DNA from: Candidatus Bathyarchaeota archaeon
Lineage (GTDB): Archaea > Thermoproteota > Bathyarchaeia > Bathyarchaeales > Bathycorpusculaceae
Reading direction: 5' to 3'
Assembly: GCA_018396675.1 (NCBI GenBank)
Contig: JAGTQX010000012.1
Span: 58,859 to 122,858, forward strand
DNA length: 64,000 nt
The notes beneath the pieces are model-generated. The model had not been told where the DNA came from. It worked only from the letters and a program-made list of their open reading frames with translations, and did not search any database. Below are positions 8,126 through 15,352 of the stretch, piece by piece. Position 1 is the stretch's first letter. Every line of letters begins with the position of its first letter. Position numbers and translations under genes: made by a program.

Positions 8126-8233
8126 TTAACTATCACCTAATTTACTGTTAGTCTATTTCTTGACTTTTGGTGTAATTCTAGACTAAACTTTTATAAAAAT
8201 GTTTTGCCTTAGACTATTAGTCAAGGGATCGAT
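8126..8233. promoter_or_regulatory. Divergent promoter with inverted-repeat operators
   Basis: Intergenic region between two divergent genes. TTAGTCTA at 8148-8155 is answered by its exact reverse complement TAGACTAA at 8179-8186; TTAGACTA recurs at 8209-8216 and forms a palindrome GACTATTAGTC at 8212-8222. A TATA-like TTTTATAAAAAT (about 8189-8200) lies between them, positioned for the rightward gene. Repeated half-sites around the TATA box are the layout expected for repressor binding, possibly by the adjacent RHH protein. Confidence 0.55.
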
Positions 8234-8983
8234 TTGAACAACCAGAAAAACAAAAAGAGCGATCATGAATTTACAGAACTAACAATAACCTTCTTTGACC
8301 CTCGTTTACCATTAATTAACTTTGGAGCCGGTTTATATTATCGGCTTATAACCTTTTTCTGCATAAAAAAGGAAACTACATGGCGAGAGCTGGAAAAAAT
8401 ATTCGTAAAGAACCCTAAATTTAAGACAACTAAGCAGACATTAAACGAAAAATTAAATCGTCTAATTAAAATGGGTTGGATTGTGAAAACTAAGGACGAA
8501 ACTGGAAGGACTGTTTATAGGCTAAATCGGGAAATAGACATTGGAAGACTTTTAAATGTGCTTAAACAAATAACAGCACTTCTTAGTATAGTTGGTGATG
8601 AGTTTTTAAGACTTGTAAAAGCTTTAGAAATTAATGACATTGAAACATATTTTACATACCTTTCAAGTGAAATTGCGAAATTAATTGATTCAAACTTGGA
8701 TACTGATACTCTAAAGAACCTTCAGCTTATAGTTGAAGAGTATGTTAAAAATATAATGCAACTTTCCGAAAAGATTAAAGAAGTTCGTTCAATGAAAGCG
8801 GCAGAATTATACTCTGCAGTAGAATTTGAAACAATTATAGCCAATTGTATGGAAAGCGTTGAAAAGACCAGCTTAGCCTTGAGGAGAGCTATTGATTTGC
8901 ATAGAGCGGCCAAACTTTTAAGCGACCAAGAGGCCCTCAGACTGTTTGATAAAATTATGGAAGCTGAACAGAAATTACGCTAA
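8234..8983 (+). CDS. Winged-helix domain protein
   Basis: 249 residues, TTG start. Residues about 40-100 look like a winged helix (TWRELEKIF, then TKQTLNEKLNRLIKMGWIV and TGRTVYRLNR). The rest is a long helical domain without recognised homology. It is transcribed opposite to nearly all other element genes and is more AT-rich than its neighbours, which suggests either a separately acquired gene or the element's master regulator. The operator-like repeats in front support tight control. Function as a transcription regulator is inference. Confidence 0.6.
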   Translation: MNNQKNKKSDHEFTELTITFFDPRLPLINFGAGLYYRLITFFCIKKETTWRELEKIFVKNPKFKTTKQTLNEKLNRLIKMGWIVKTKDETGRTVYRLNREIDIGRLLNVLKQITALLSIVGDEFLRLVKALEINDIETYFTYLSSEIAKLIDSNLDTDTLKNLQLIVEEYVKNIMQLSEKIKEVRSMKAAELYSAVEFETIIANCMESVEKTSLALRRAIDLHRAAKLLSDQEALRLFDKIMEAEQKLR

Positions 8984-8995
8984 ATATGGCCCTCG

Positions 8996-9433
8996 TTAAC
9001 GGCTTCCTTCATACCAAGATTCTAAATTTTCGAGGAGTTTTTGGGTGATGGGGCTGCTATGGTTTAATGTCACTAGGTAGCCGCGTTTTCCAAAACGTGA
9101 AACTAAAACGATTCCGGCGGCTTGGAGCTTTCCGACAATCTGCCTAACTCTATCATAGTCGTTTACGCCTATGGCTCGTGCGATTTGGCCTAGTGAGCCG
9201 CTGCCACAGCTTAAATACCGTATAACCTTCACCATCTTCGAGTTTTGCAGATAATAGCTTAAATCACGTTTTTCAATTTCGTAAAAACTTTGATGTTCCA
9301 AAAACTTTTTCAAAGCGTAACAAGCCGCCTCTTCAGCACTGTTTAAACGTTTAAACCTGGCAAAACGCTCCAGACACGCGTATAATTCTGGCGGCAAGCG
9401 GATAATATAGACGCCTTCACTCCGGTTTAACAA
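8996..9433 (-). CDS. RHH-winged helix fusion regulator
   Basis: 145 residues. The first 50 (VYIIRLPPELYACLERFAR, then LNSAEEAACYALKKFLE) look like a ribbon-helix-helix unit; residues about 65-125 form a winged helix (SLGQIARAIGV...DRVRQIVGKLQAAGIV...KRGYLVTLN). Two DNA-binding folds in one short chain point to a transcription regulator of the element. Convergent with the previous gene (13-bp gap). Confidence 0.6.
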   Translation of the reverse strand: MLNRSEGVYIIRLPPELYACLERFARFKRLNSAEEAACYALKKFLEHQSFYEIEKRDLSYYLQNSKMVKVIRYLSCGSGSLGQIARAIGVNDYDRVRQIVGKLQAAGIVLVSRFGKRGYLVTLNHSSPITQKLLENLESWYEGSR

Positions 9434-9505
9434 AACCTTCAGCCCTGCTGAAACTCTTTAAGAAAATCTTCAAAATATCGGCTTTTTCCAACGACGGACA
9501 ACCCT

Positions 9506-9727
9506 CTAAGCCCATAATGCTAAAACCTTCGTAGCCTTGCAGTAGTGGGCTTCAAACTCGACGCTTGAAGCTTTTCCAGCCAGAAGCTGGTTAATTTTAC
9601 GACGAATTTCCTCTAAGGCTCCGACAAAAGCCAAATTCGCATAGTTGATAGGATAAAAACGCTTACCCCTAAGAGGCTTCCAATATAACAGCCAACTTTT
9701 TTTCCCTCGTTTAATTAGAACCTTCAC
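9506..9727 (-). CDS. Hypothetical small basic protein
   Basis: 73 residues, GTG start overlapping the upstream stop as GTGA, so probably translationally coupled. Basic N-terminus (KVLIKRGKKSWLLYWK) resembles the beginning of a small DNA-binding or integrase arm-type domain, but no assignment is justified. Presumably co-transcribed with 9724-10038. Confidence 0.5.
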   Translation of the reverse strand: MKVLIKRGKKSWLLYWKPLRGKRFYPINYANLAFVGALEEIRRKINQLLAGKASSVEFEAHYCKATKVLALWA

Positions 9728-10038
9728 AGCCCAGTCACCTCGAGAAGGCTTAGCTGAACCGTTTTCGGCTCTTCCAAAACATGGCCTTCATATACGCGCG
9801 GCAACTTGTAACCTGTCGAGTTTTGTAAGTCGAAGCGGATAACGAAGCCTCGATGACGAACTGTAAATCCCCAGCCATGGTTAAGTTCAACCTGAACCCT
9901 ATAGGCGGTTTTAACCTTCTCTACAAATTTTTTATCATTCATTAAACTATCAGCTGTGGGCTCAACAGCCGCGAAAGTTATCTTGCCAAGGCGGATATGT
10001 TTGCGGCCCCTAACAGTTACCAGATCATTCATTTTCAT
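9724..10038 (-). CDS. Hypothetical protein
   Basis: 104 residues, mixed alpha/beta, with a beta-rich second half (GWGFTVRHRGFVIRFD). No recognised family. A second ATG two codons in (MNDLV) could be the start. First gene of a leftward pair whose promoter must lie in 10039-10132, shared with the divergent RHH gene. Confidence 0.5.
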   Translation of the reverse strand: MKMNDLVTVRGRKHIRLGKITFAAVEPTADSLMNDKKFVEKVKTAYRVQVELNHGWGFTVRHRGFVIRFDLQNSTGYKLPRVYEGHVLEEPKTVQLSLLEVTGL

Positions 10039-10132
10039 CTTACTCCTTTATTGCTTTTGAGTAATAAACAAGTAAGAAGAAATATTTAAATATTTCGCTT
10101 TCGTTAGAAATTAGTTAGAAACAGGTGAGAAA
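10039..10132. promoter_or_regulatory. Divergent promoter with GTTAGAAA direct repeat
   Basis: The 94-bp gap separates divergent genes. ATATTTAAATAT (about 10082-10093) is a near-symmetric TATA-type element that could serve both directions. GTTAGAAA occurs at 10103-10110 and again at 10114-10121, 11 bp apart, i.e. on the same DNA face just upstream of the RHH gene, as expected for a dimeric RHH repressor site. A ribosome site GGTGAG precedes the RHH start. Confidence 0.5.
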
Positions 10133-10285
10133 ATGGTAAAACGCATCATGGTAACATTAGACGACGAACAATACGAAATCCTCAAAAAAATCAAGGGTTT
10201 TGGAACAAAAGACGCAGAGAAAATCCGAAACATTATAATCGCCTACTTAGCAGAAAAATCCTACATTAAAACAGCCCAAGAATAG
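10133..10285 (+). CDS. Small ribbon-helix-helix protein
   Basis: 50 residues, too short for the ORF track. MVKRIMVTLDDEQYEILKKI followed by a helix ending in IRNIIIAYLAEK is a typical RHH (CopG/Arc) pattern: one strand and two helices. GGTGAG ribosome site 5-10 bp upstream and a TATA-like element support expression. It is the rightmost element gene, adjacent to the putative right att site, and likely controls the divergent promoter in front of it. Confidence 0.72.
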   Translation: MVKRIMVTLDDEQYEILKKIKGFGTKDAEKIRNIIIAYLAEKSYIKTAQE

Positions 10286-10582
10286 CATTTTTACGCTTTT
10301 AGCCTAGCTAAGTTGTGTAAAAATGTCTAGTCATGTCCATGCCCTTGTTTCAGTCGAGGGTATCCTCACTATCACCCCATTTAGGGAAGCTCAGTTTTCC
10401 ACAGCCTCTCATCATAACAACGTCGCAATCTCACCAAAAACTAGGATACCAAGCGGTCAAAACAATTTTATGAACCCTTTAAACGAATCACATAGAAAAA
10501 GAGGGAAGATGCGGGAGAATTCGCCATGTGTTTTTGTAGCAAGAAAAAATAGCCGCTTTTAAAAACTAAATACGCCCTTTTA
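10286..10582. other. Gap of about 300 bp containing attR
   Basis: Between the last RHH gene and the first chromosomal gene no convincing gene is seen. The rightward 79-residue ORF at 10323-10562 has poor protein-like composition and runs through the att repeat, so it is not called. The stretch holds the right repeat (10537-10552). Confidence 0.5.
10537..10552. repeat. Putative attR (16-bp direct repeat)
   Basis: TAGCAAGAAAAAATAG, identical to 99-114. Element genes lie to the left and conserved chromosomal genes to the right. Under the model this is the original 3' end of the target gene, left behind after integration. Confidence 0.65.
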
Positions 10583-10726
10583 TTAGCGCATATTATTTTG
10601 AGTATTCTCGTCTAGGTTAACCGAGAAATAGTATGCTCTGAGGGTCACCCGGTTAGCTAATTTTTGATTATTGAGCTCTACCGTTATTCTTGGCTTTCTT
10701 TCCAATTTTCCTTCGGGTTCTTTCAT
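10583..10726 (-). CDS. Small hypothetical protein, possibly truncated
   Basis: 47 residues, absent from the ORF track because of length. It begins ATG AAA GAA with a strong GGAGGAG ribosome site 8-10 bp upstream and a TATA-like GAATATAAG further up, so it is probably expressed. The product (RITVELNNQKLANRVTLRAY) is not recognised. It would be the first chromosomal gene right of the element and convergent with the interrupted target gene. Whether it is full length is unknown. Confidence 0.45.
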   Translation of the reverse strand: MKEPEGKLERKPRITVELNNQKLANRVTLRAYYFSVNLDENTQNNMR

Positions 10727-10873
10727 TTTTATCAACTCCTCCTTGGTTCTAATGTTCACGTGCTTATATTCATGAGGTTATCGACCAATTGGCGCGCGTA
10801 ATAGGGTGCCATGTTCAAGTGGCTTAGCGAATAGCATAAAAGGTAAGTTTCTCTCTTTTTTTGCAGAGGGTAA

Positions 10874-11701
10874 ATGGAGATAAACATGAGTGTGCAGATG
10901 GAAATAATATGCATTGGCAACGAACTTTTGATAGGCAAAACATTGAACACAAACGCTCAATGGCTTGCAAAACGCGCAACCACGCTTGGGGTTGCCGTTA
11001 AGAGGATAACGGTTGTAGGCGATGACGTTGAAGAAATAGCAAACGCTCTACGCGAGGCACTACAGCGGAAACCTCGCTTTATAATAACCACTGGCGGATT
11101 AGGTCCAACCTTTGACGATAAAACCTTAGAAGGAATAGCAAAAGCCCTAAGATTCAAACTCGAACTTAACAATAAAGCCTTGCAAATGGTTAAGCAGAAA
11201 TATGACGCATACGTTAAAGCTGGCAGAATAGACTCTGCAGAGTTAACACCCCCCAGAGTCAAAATGGCAAAACTTCCAGAAGGAGCAGAACCTTTACCAA
11301 ACCCTGTGGGCACAGCGCCAGGAGTGCAAATAAAGGTTGACAATACCGACATAATCGTGTTGCCAGGGGTTCCTTCGGAAATGGAAGCGATTTTCGACGG
11401 CTACGTTGCGACAATGCTGAAAAAAGAGTCCAAAGGGCTAATGTTTTTCGAGGCTAGCATTTATGCAGACAACATTGTTGAGTCAACTTTGGCTCCGTTA
11501 ATTGACAAGACGATGCATGACAACCCTTACGTTTACATAAAATCACATCCAAGAGGCGCAGAGAAAAAGCCCCATATTGAAATTCACATGTCTACAACGA
11601 CGAAGAACCCTAAAGCTGCGAAAGACCGCCTTGGAAAAGCCATAATCCAACTTTCAGAACTAATAAAACAGAAAGGCGGCAAAGTCAAACTTAAAGAATA
11701 A
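10874..11701 (+). CDS. CinA-type molybdopterin-binding-like domain protein
   Basis: 275 residues of the competence-damage CinA / MoaB-Mog fold family; bacterial relatives include NMN deamidase-associated proteins, and archaeal members are usually annotated as NMN deamidase-related. Signature parts are ICIGNELLIGKTLNTNAQWL at the start, TTGGLGPTFDD (about residue 75) and LPGVPSEME (about 155). The C-terminal deamidase domain of bacterial CinA is absent, as is normal for archaeal members. A start at 10886, which has GGAG 6 bp upstream, is preferred over 10874. Substrate not established. Confidence 0.85.
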   Translation: MEINMSVQMEIICIGNELLIGKTLNTNAQWLAKRATTLGVAVKRITVVGDDVEEIANALREALQRKPRFIITTGGLGPTFDDKTLEGIAKALRFKLELNNKALQMVKQKYDAYVKAGRIDSAELTPPRVKMAKLPEGAEPLPNPVGTAPGVQIKVDNTDIIVLPGVPSEMEAIFDGYVATMLKKESKGLMFFEASIYADNIVESTLAPLIDKTMHDNPYVYIKSHPRGAEKKPHIEIHMSTTTKNPKAAKDRLGKAIIQLSELIKQKGGKVKLKE

Positions 11702-11892
11702 GCTTTAACGAAAATTTTATTCCGTTTTAACCTGTCTGATTATTAGGTTGCGATGAGGGGAGGCTAGACGCTGATACATGATGATTGAAAATCCGGGTTT
11801 CCAGAGCAACCGAACCTCAAAATTGTTTTTAACTATGAATTGACGGTTCATAAACGCCATAAAACTGTACGACAGCAATCTCCTAGAGCAAA

Positions 11893-13038
11893 ATGAGGCA
11901 GAAAATTTCCAGCATATATGTGACAATCTTGATTCTGTCGGCTTTTTTATTTTTGGTTCCGCAAGGTTTCTCAGCAAGCTACACGCGCTCTTACGCTCTT
12001 TTGGACAGACCAGACGGTTCCATACAATACATGCTTAATGTCGTCGTTTCTCAGTCGCTTTACGATTACTATCGTGAAGCCAGCCATAGGCAGGTTTCAG
12101 TTGAAGATTTCGCCAAGTTTGTTACTCCATATGCTTTAAGGCCGATTGCTGATAGGCTTCGTGAAATATACGGTGGTGATGATGAAAAATTTGCAAACGG
12201 TGCCTTAATGCTTGTGCACCAGATACCATATAACGTCACTTTGCCAATTAAATATCCCGTGGAAACAATTGTTGAAAACAAGGGTGACTGCGACTTATTC
12301 AGTTATATTGCTGCTTCAATAATAAAGGCCGGCGGAGTCGATGTTGTTCTTCTACTTTACGAGGATAAAGCGCACATGAACATTGGCGTTAATCTTCCAC
12401 AAAATCCGCAGTATGCCCGAACTCCAGTCTCTTACGTGACCGTAGACGGCGTGAAATATTACATAGCTGAATGCACGGCTGGCACGGAAGACTGGAGAGA
12501 AAGCTGGAGAGTTGGAGAATGCCCTTTGGAACTGAGGCAAGAGCGTCCCCAAGTGATCTCTTTGGAAAATTGTGAGCAAGTTGCTCCTGGACAAGTGTCT
12601 GCGAGCTATAAAACTTTGGCATCTTCCACCATATCGTTAAATGTATCTCCGTTTTTTGTTATTCAGGGAAGCACCGTAACGCTTTCGGGGCAAATTTCAC
12701 CAAATCTGCAGAATAAAACGGTGACAATCTACGTCAGAGTTGGCGGCTACTCATGGAACATTTTGGGAACAACAACAACGGATGCGTCTGGAAGTTTCAC
12801 GTATTTATGGCGTGTAAATGAGGCAAGCATATACCAGATTCGCGCAAGCTGGTCAGGAGATGACGATTATGCTGGAGCAGATAGCCAAACAATAAGCCTA
12901 ACAGCATTCTCGACATTCTTCATTGTTCTTCTAGCGGGTGCAGTGATTCTAGTATTTGTGGGTATTGTGATCTTTCTAATGTCGACGCAAAAGAATTACG
13001 GAGTTGAAGAACCACAACCACCGCAGATTCTATCTTAA
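11893..13038 (+). CDS. Secreted transglutaminase-like protein with Ig-like domain and C-terminal anchor
   Basis: 381 residues. A signal peptide (hydrophobic core LILSAFLFLVPQGFSA) is followed by a transglutaminase/cysteine-protease-like region with Cys in NKGDCDLFSY (about 131) and His in KAHMNIGV (about 160). Residues about 250-335 form a beta-sandwich of the Big/Ig-like type (VIQGSTVTLSGQ...YQIRASWSGDDDY), then one transmembrane helix (IVLLAGAVILVFVGIVIFL) and a short cytoplasmic tail. It should be anchored outside the cell. Catalytic Asp is not certain, so enzymatic activity is inferred. A TATA-like CATAAAACTG lies about 30 bp before the start. Confidence 0.75.
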   Translation: MRQKISSIYVTILILSAFLFLVPQGFSASYTRSYALLDRPDGSIQYMLNVVVSQSLYDYYREASHRQVSVEDFAKFVTPYALRPIADRLREIYGGDDEKFANGALMLVHQIPYNVTLPIKYPVETIVENKGDCDLFSYIAASIIKAGGVDVVLLLYEDKAHMNIGVNLPQNPQYARTPVSYVTVDGVKYYIAECTAGTEDWRESWRVGECPLELRQERPQVISLENCEQVAPGQVSASYKTLASSTISLNVSPFFVIQGSTVTLSGQISPNLQNKTVTIYVRVGGYSWNILGTTTTDASGSFTYLWRVNEASIYQIRASWSGDDDYAGADSQTISLTAFSTFFIVLLAGAVILVFVGIVIFLMSTQKNYGVEEPQPPQILS

Positions 13039-13109
13039 CAGAAAAAGCTTTACCCTTTAACTCATTTTTTGTTTCTACAACAATTCGGTCTCTAAAAGAG
13101 GTAAAAGAT

Positions 13110-13871
13110 ATGTTCATTGTATTCATTATCGGAACAGCTGGATCTGGAAAGTCTCTATTTACAGCAGCTTTCAGCGAATGGCTCAAAATGTCAAAACAAG
13201 ATGTTTCCATAGTGAATATGGACCCGGGCGCTCTTGCGCTCCCCTATGCTCCCGACGTTGACGCCCGAGATTATGTAAACGTTGAAGCGCTTATGGACGA
13301 GTATGGTTTAGGACCCAACGGCGCCTTGATTATGGCTGCTGATTTACTTGCAGACGAAATCGAAAACATTTCAAGGGAAGTTGAAAATCTGAAATCTGAC
13401 ATTGTTTTAGTTGACACTCCGGGACAGATGGAATTGTTTGCTTTTAGGGCAAGTGGACCATACATAGCAAGCGAACTTACACGCGAACCAAAAGCGATAG
13501 TCTACCTTTTCGACTCGGTATTTTCGTTAAACCCGCTGAACTACGTGTCAAACTTGTTTCTCTCAGCAGCTGTTTACAACCGCTTTTTGCTACCTCAACT
13601 TCACGTGCTTTCAAAATGTGATTTGCTAACGAAAGAAGACACTGACAAAATTGTCGACTGGTCAGCTAACCCGAAGGCTTTGGAAGATGCTATTGAACAT
13701 AAGCTTGAGGGGACGAAGCGTCTTTTAAGCAGAAACATGATGAAAGCAATATATCAGCTTGGACTCAAGTTCCTCCTTATACCAATCTCGGCGAAAACAA
13801 ACGAGGGCTTTGTAAATTTTAACACAGCCTTAGAGAGAATCCTTGCCGGAGGAGATAAATACACTTATTGA
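13110..13871 (+). CDS. GPN-loop GTPase
   Basis: 253 residues, related to eukaryotic Gpn1-3 (RNA polymerase assembly factors) and archaeal PAB0955. P-loop GTAGSGKS (8-15), the diagnostic GPN tripeptide in LGPNGAL (about 68), the G3 motif DTPGQMELF (about 98) and SKCDLL as the G4 equivalent (about 170). Length is normal. Its stop overlaps the convergent DUF4443 gene by 7 bp. Role in archaea is not settled. Confidence 0.93.
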   Translation: MFIVFIIGTAGSGKSLFTAAFSEWLKMSKQDVSIVNMDPGALALPYAPDVDARDYVNVEALMDEYGLGPNGALIMAADLLADEIENISREVENLKSDIVLVDTPGQMELFAFRASGPYIASELTREPKAIVYLFDSVFSLNPLNYVSNLFLSAAVYNRFLLPQLHVLSKCDLLTKEDTDKIVDWSANPKALEDAIEHKLEGTKRLLSRNMMKAIYQLGLKFLLIPISAKTNEGFVNFNTALERILAGGDKYTY

Positions 13872-14497
13872 TGACAGTCTTTTATTAGAGTCAATGCTGC
13901 AGCAAGCACTCCATACTCAGCCAAATCCAACCTATCTGAACCGCAGATTACAACGACATCGTTCTCTTCAAGCCGCATAAGCCCAGTAATTTGTTTTGCC
14001 GCGTTTGGAAAATCTCTCAATAAGTTATCGCTTACCGACGGAATCATGAGCTGTCCATTTTTTAAAACTATTGTTGTGGCGCCTTCTGCTCCGACTTTCA
14101 CTGCAGCGTCACGTTGTTCCATTCCTGATTTAACGTTATGTCCACAGTTTTTGGCTAACATTGCAAAATTATATTTTGCGTGGGTTAGCTCGTTTGTTTC
14201 TATCGAAAACTTTCTAAAAACCTTACTGTAATCTCGCCAAAAGTCTAAACCTCTAGAAGTAAGTGCGCAGCCGGTTTTTGATGTTGAAAGCAATCCAGCC
14301 TCTTTCAGTCTGCTGATTAAGGTACGCACTGCACCTTCTCCAATGCCAAGTTCTTTTGCAAGCTTGTTTCGACCTACATGTTTTTCGGCAAGAAGTTCAA
14401 TAGCTCTAAGCATGTGCAGAGCCGAAAACGTTGCAGCCGGTCCTGGAGCTTTTTCTTTAACGATTTTCTCTAAAAATTGTTTAACTTTATTTGGCAT
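13865..14497 (-). CDS. DUF4443 HTH protein
   Basis: 210 residues. The N-terminal winged helix (HVGRNKLAKELGIGEGAVRTL, then RLKEAGLLSTSKTGCALT) is followed by the small alpha/beta domain of the archaeal DUF4443 family (about 100-205; ending ICGSDRLDLAEYGVLAAAL). Probably a transcription regulator that senses an unknown ligand. A 16-bp box identical to one in front of the next leftward gene lies 33 bp upstream of the start. Confidence 0.8.
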   Translation of the reverse strand: MPNKVKQFLEKIVKEKAPGPAATFSALHMLRAIELLAEKHVGRNKLAKELGIGEGAVRTLISRLKEAGLLSTSKTGCALTSRGLDFWRDYSKVFRKFSIETNELTHAKYNFAMLAKNCGHNVKSGMEQRDAAVKVGAEGATTIVLKNGQLMIPSVSDNLLRDFPNAAKQITGLMRLEENDVVVICGSDRLDLAEYGVLAAALTLIKDCHQ

Positions 14498-14529
14498 AAC
14501 GGCTTCACAATAATACCTTGAACTTTCGG

Positions 14530-14545
14530 TTAATAAAATTATTCA
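14530..14545 (-). promoter_or_regulatory. Promoter box shared with 15000-15015
   Basis: On the minus strand TGAATAATTTTATTAA, 33 bp upstream of the DUF4443 ATG. The identical 16-mer lies 37 bp upstream of the membrane protein gene at 14583-14963. The TATA-like TTTTATTAA and the near-equal spacing suggest duplicate core promoters or a shared control site. Confidence 0.5.
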
Positions 14546-14582
14546 GTTGCTTAAAACGAAGGCTTTAGTGTGTTTTTGTCTA

Positions 14583-14963
14583 CTATTTTCTGGTGTAATA
14601 TTCTCTGACTACACCTGCTGTTAAAGCGACAAGCCCTAATGCCAACATGTAAAGCATCGGATAGATGAAGATTGAAAGCATAGACTCATATGTTATTGCG
14701 GATGGCAACATTGGGGAGAAGAACACCGCAATCCACGTTATTATGAAGGCTGTGATGCATCCCATACCCAAGCCCACAGAAAGTCCATGTATAAAGCTGC
14801 TGCTGTTTTCTTGATTTTCTATTTTTTGTTTCTTTTCTGTTTTTTCTTCTTTATGTTCCGTTTCCGCTTCAGTTGTATTCTGTTCCTCTTCTACAAATTC
14901 TGGTTCTGCCATTTGATCTTCGTTTATTTGCGTTTCCTCTAGTTCTTCCTGTTCATTTTCCAT
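14583..14963 (-). CDS. Hypothetical membrane protein with acidic N-terminal region
   Basis: 126 residues. The first 50 are Glu/Gln-rich and probably disordered (long runs of EE and KK), followed by two transmembrane helices (about 58-82 and 92-118). No recognised family. Topology and function cannot be decided from sequence. Its promoter box is identical to that of the downstream DUF4443 gene. Confidence 0.6.
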   Translation of the reverse strand: MENEQEELEETQINEDQMAEPEFVEEEQNTTEAETEHKEEKTEKKQKIENQENSSSFIHGLSVGLGMGCITAFIITWIAVFFSPMLPSAITYESMLSIFIYPMLYMLALGLVALTAGVVREYYTRK

Positions 14964-14999
14964 GATGGTTCGCCCTTCTTGTGATTTGTTGTGAATGAA

Positions 15000-15015
15000 T
15001 TAATAAAATTATTCA
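15000..15015 (-). promoter_or_regulatory. Promoter box shared with 14530-14545
   Basis: Exact 16-bp copy (minus strand TGAATAATTTTATTAA), 37 bp upstream of the membrane protein start. Just further upstream, ATTCAGAATA is repeated at 15029-15038 and 15042-15051, which may add a regulator site. Confidence 0.5.
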
Positions 15016-15060
15016 ATTCTAGATTATTATTCAGAATAAGAATTCAGAATATAGACATTT

Positions 15061-15333
15061 TTATTTTGATAAAAGTTTAGGCGTTAATTTTTCTATAGCG
15101 TTTTTAAGTTTGTTCCATTCGTCCAGATTTCTGACGTTGAACTTGTGTTTTCTTTTCCAGTTGCCGTTTCGTTTTTGCCAAAGGTATAGTCCTATGGCTC
15201 GTTTACCGAAAGATTCAAAGACAACTATGGCTTCCCACCATTTTTCGCTTTTAAAAATTGTGACATAGTCAACAACCTTGTAGAATTCTGATATAGGCAG
15301 TTTTTCGCTTGCTTCAGCCATTCCTAACACCAT
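15061..15333 (-). CDS. Conserved-looking hypothetical protein
   Basis: 90 residues, one small alpha/beta domain rich in Trp, Lys and Phe (YVTIFKSEKWWEAIVVFESFGK; LYLWQKRNGNWKRKHKFNVR). The protein-like composition and its place 19 bp downstream of the AdoMet synthetase gene support it as real. Start may be residue 5 (MAEASEK). Function unknown; the basic, aromatic face is compatible with nucleic-acid binding. Confidence 0.6.
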   Translation of the reverse strand: MVLGMAEASEKLPISEFYKVVDYVTIFKSEKWWEAIVVFESFGKRAIGLYLWQKRNGNWKRKHKFNVRNLDEWNKLKNAIEKLTPKLLSK

Positions 15334-15352
15334 TGCAATTGTTATTTAGGTT

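Larger units (their letters stand above)
99..10552. mobile_element. Integrated archaeal virus- or plasmid-like element, about 10.4 kb
   Basis: The element is bounded by an exact 16-bp direct repeat (99-114 and 10537-10552). A tyrosine recombinase gene starts 45 bp inside the left repeat. The interior has about 15 mostly small genes: a leftward block of coupled short genes, a large primase-polymerase/helicase, and RHH or wHTH regulators. None resembles housekeeping archaeal genes, whereas conserved chromosomal genes begin right after the right repeat. A MuF-like protein hints at viral ancestry, but no capsid, portal or terminase is recognised, so virus, satellite or integrative plasmid cannot be decided. 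Boundaries are inferred from the repeat. Confidence 0.75.

Noticed and set aside
10323-10562. 79-residue rightward ORF in the attR region
   Set aside because: Ser/His/Asn-rich composition without a fold-like pattern, no convincing ribosome site, and it runs through the att repeat; treated as non-coding.
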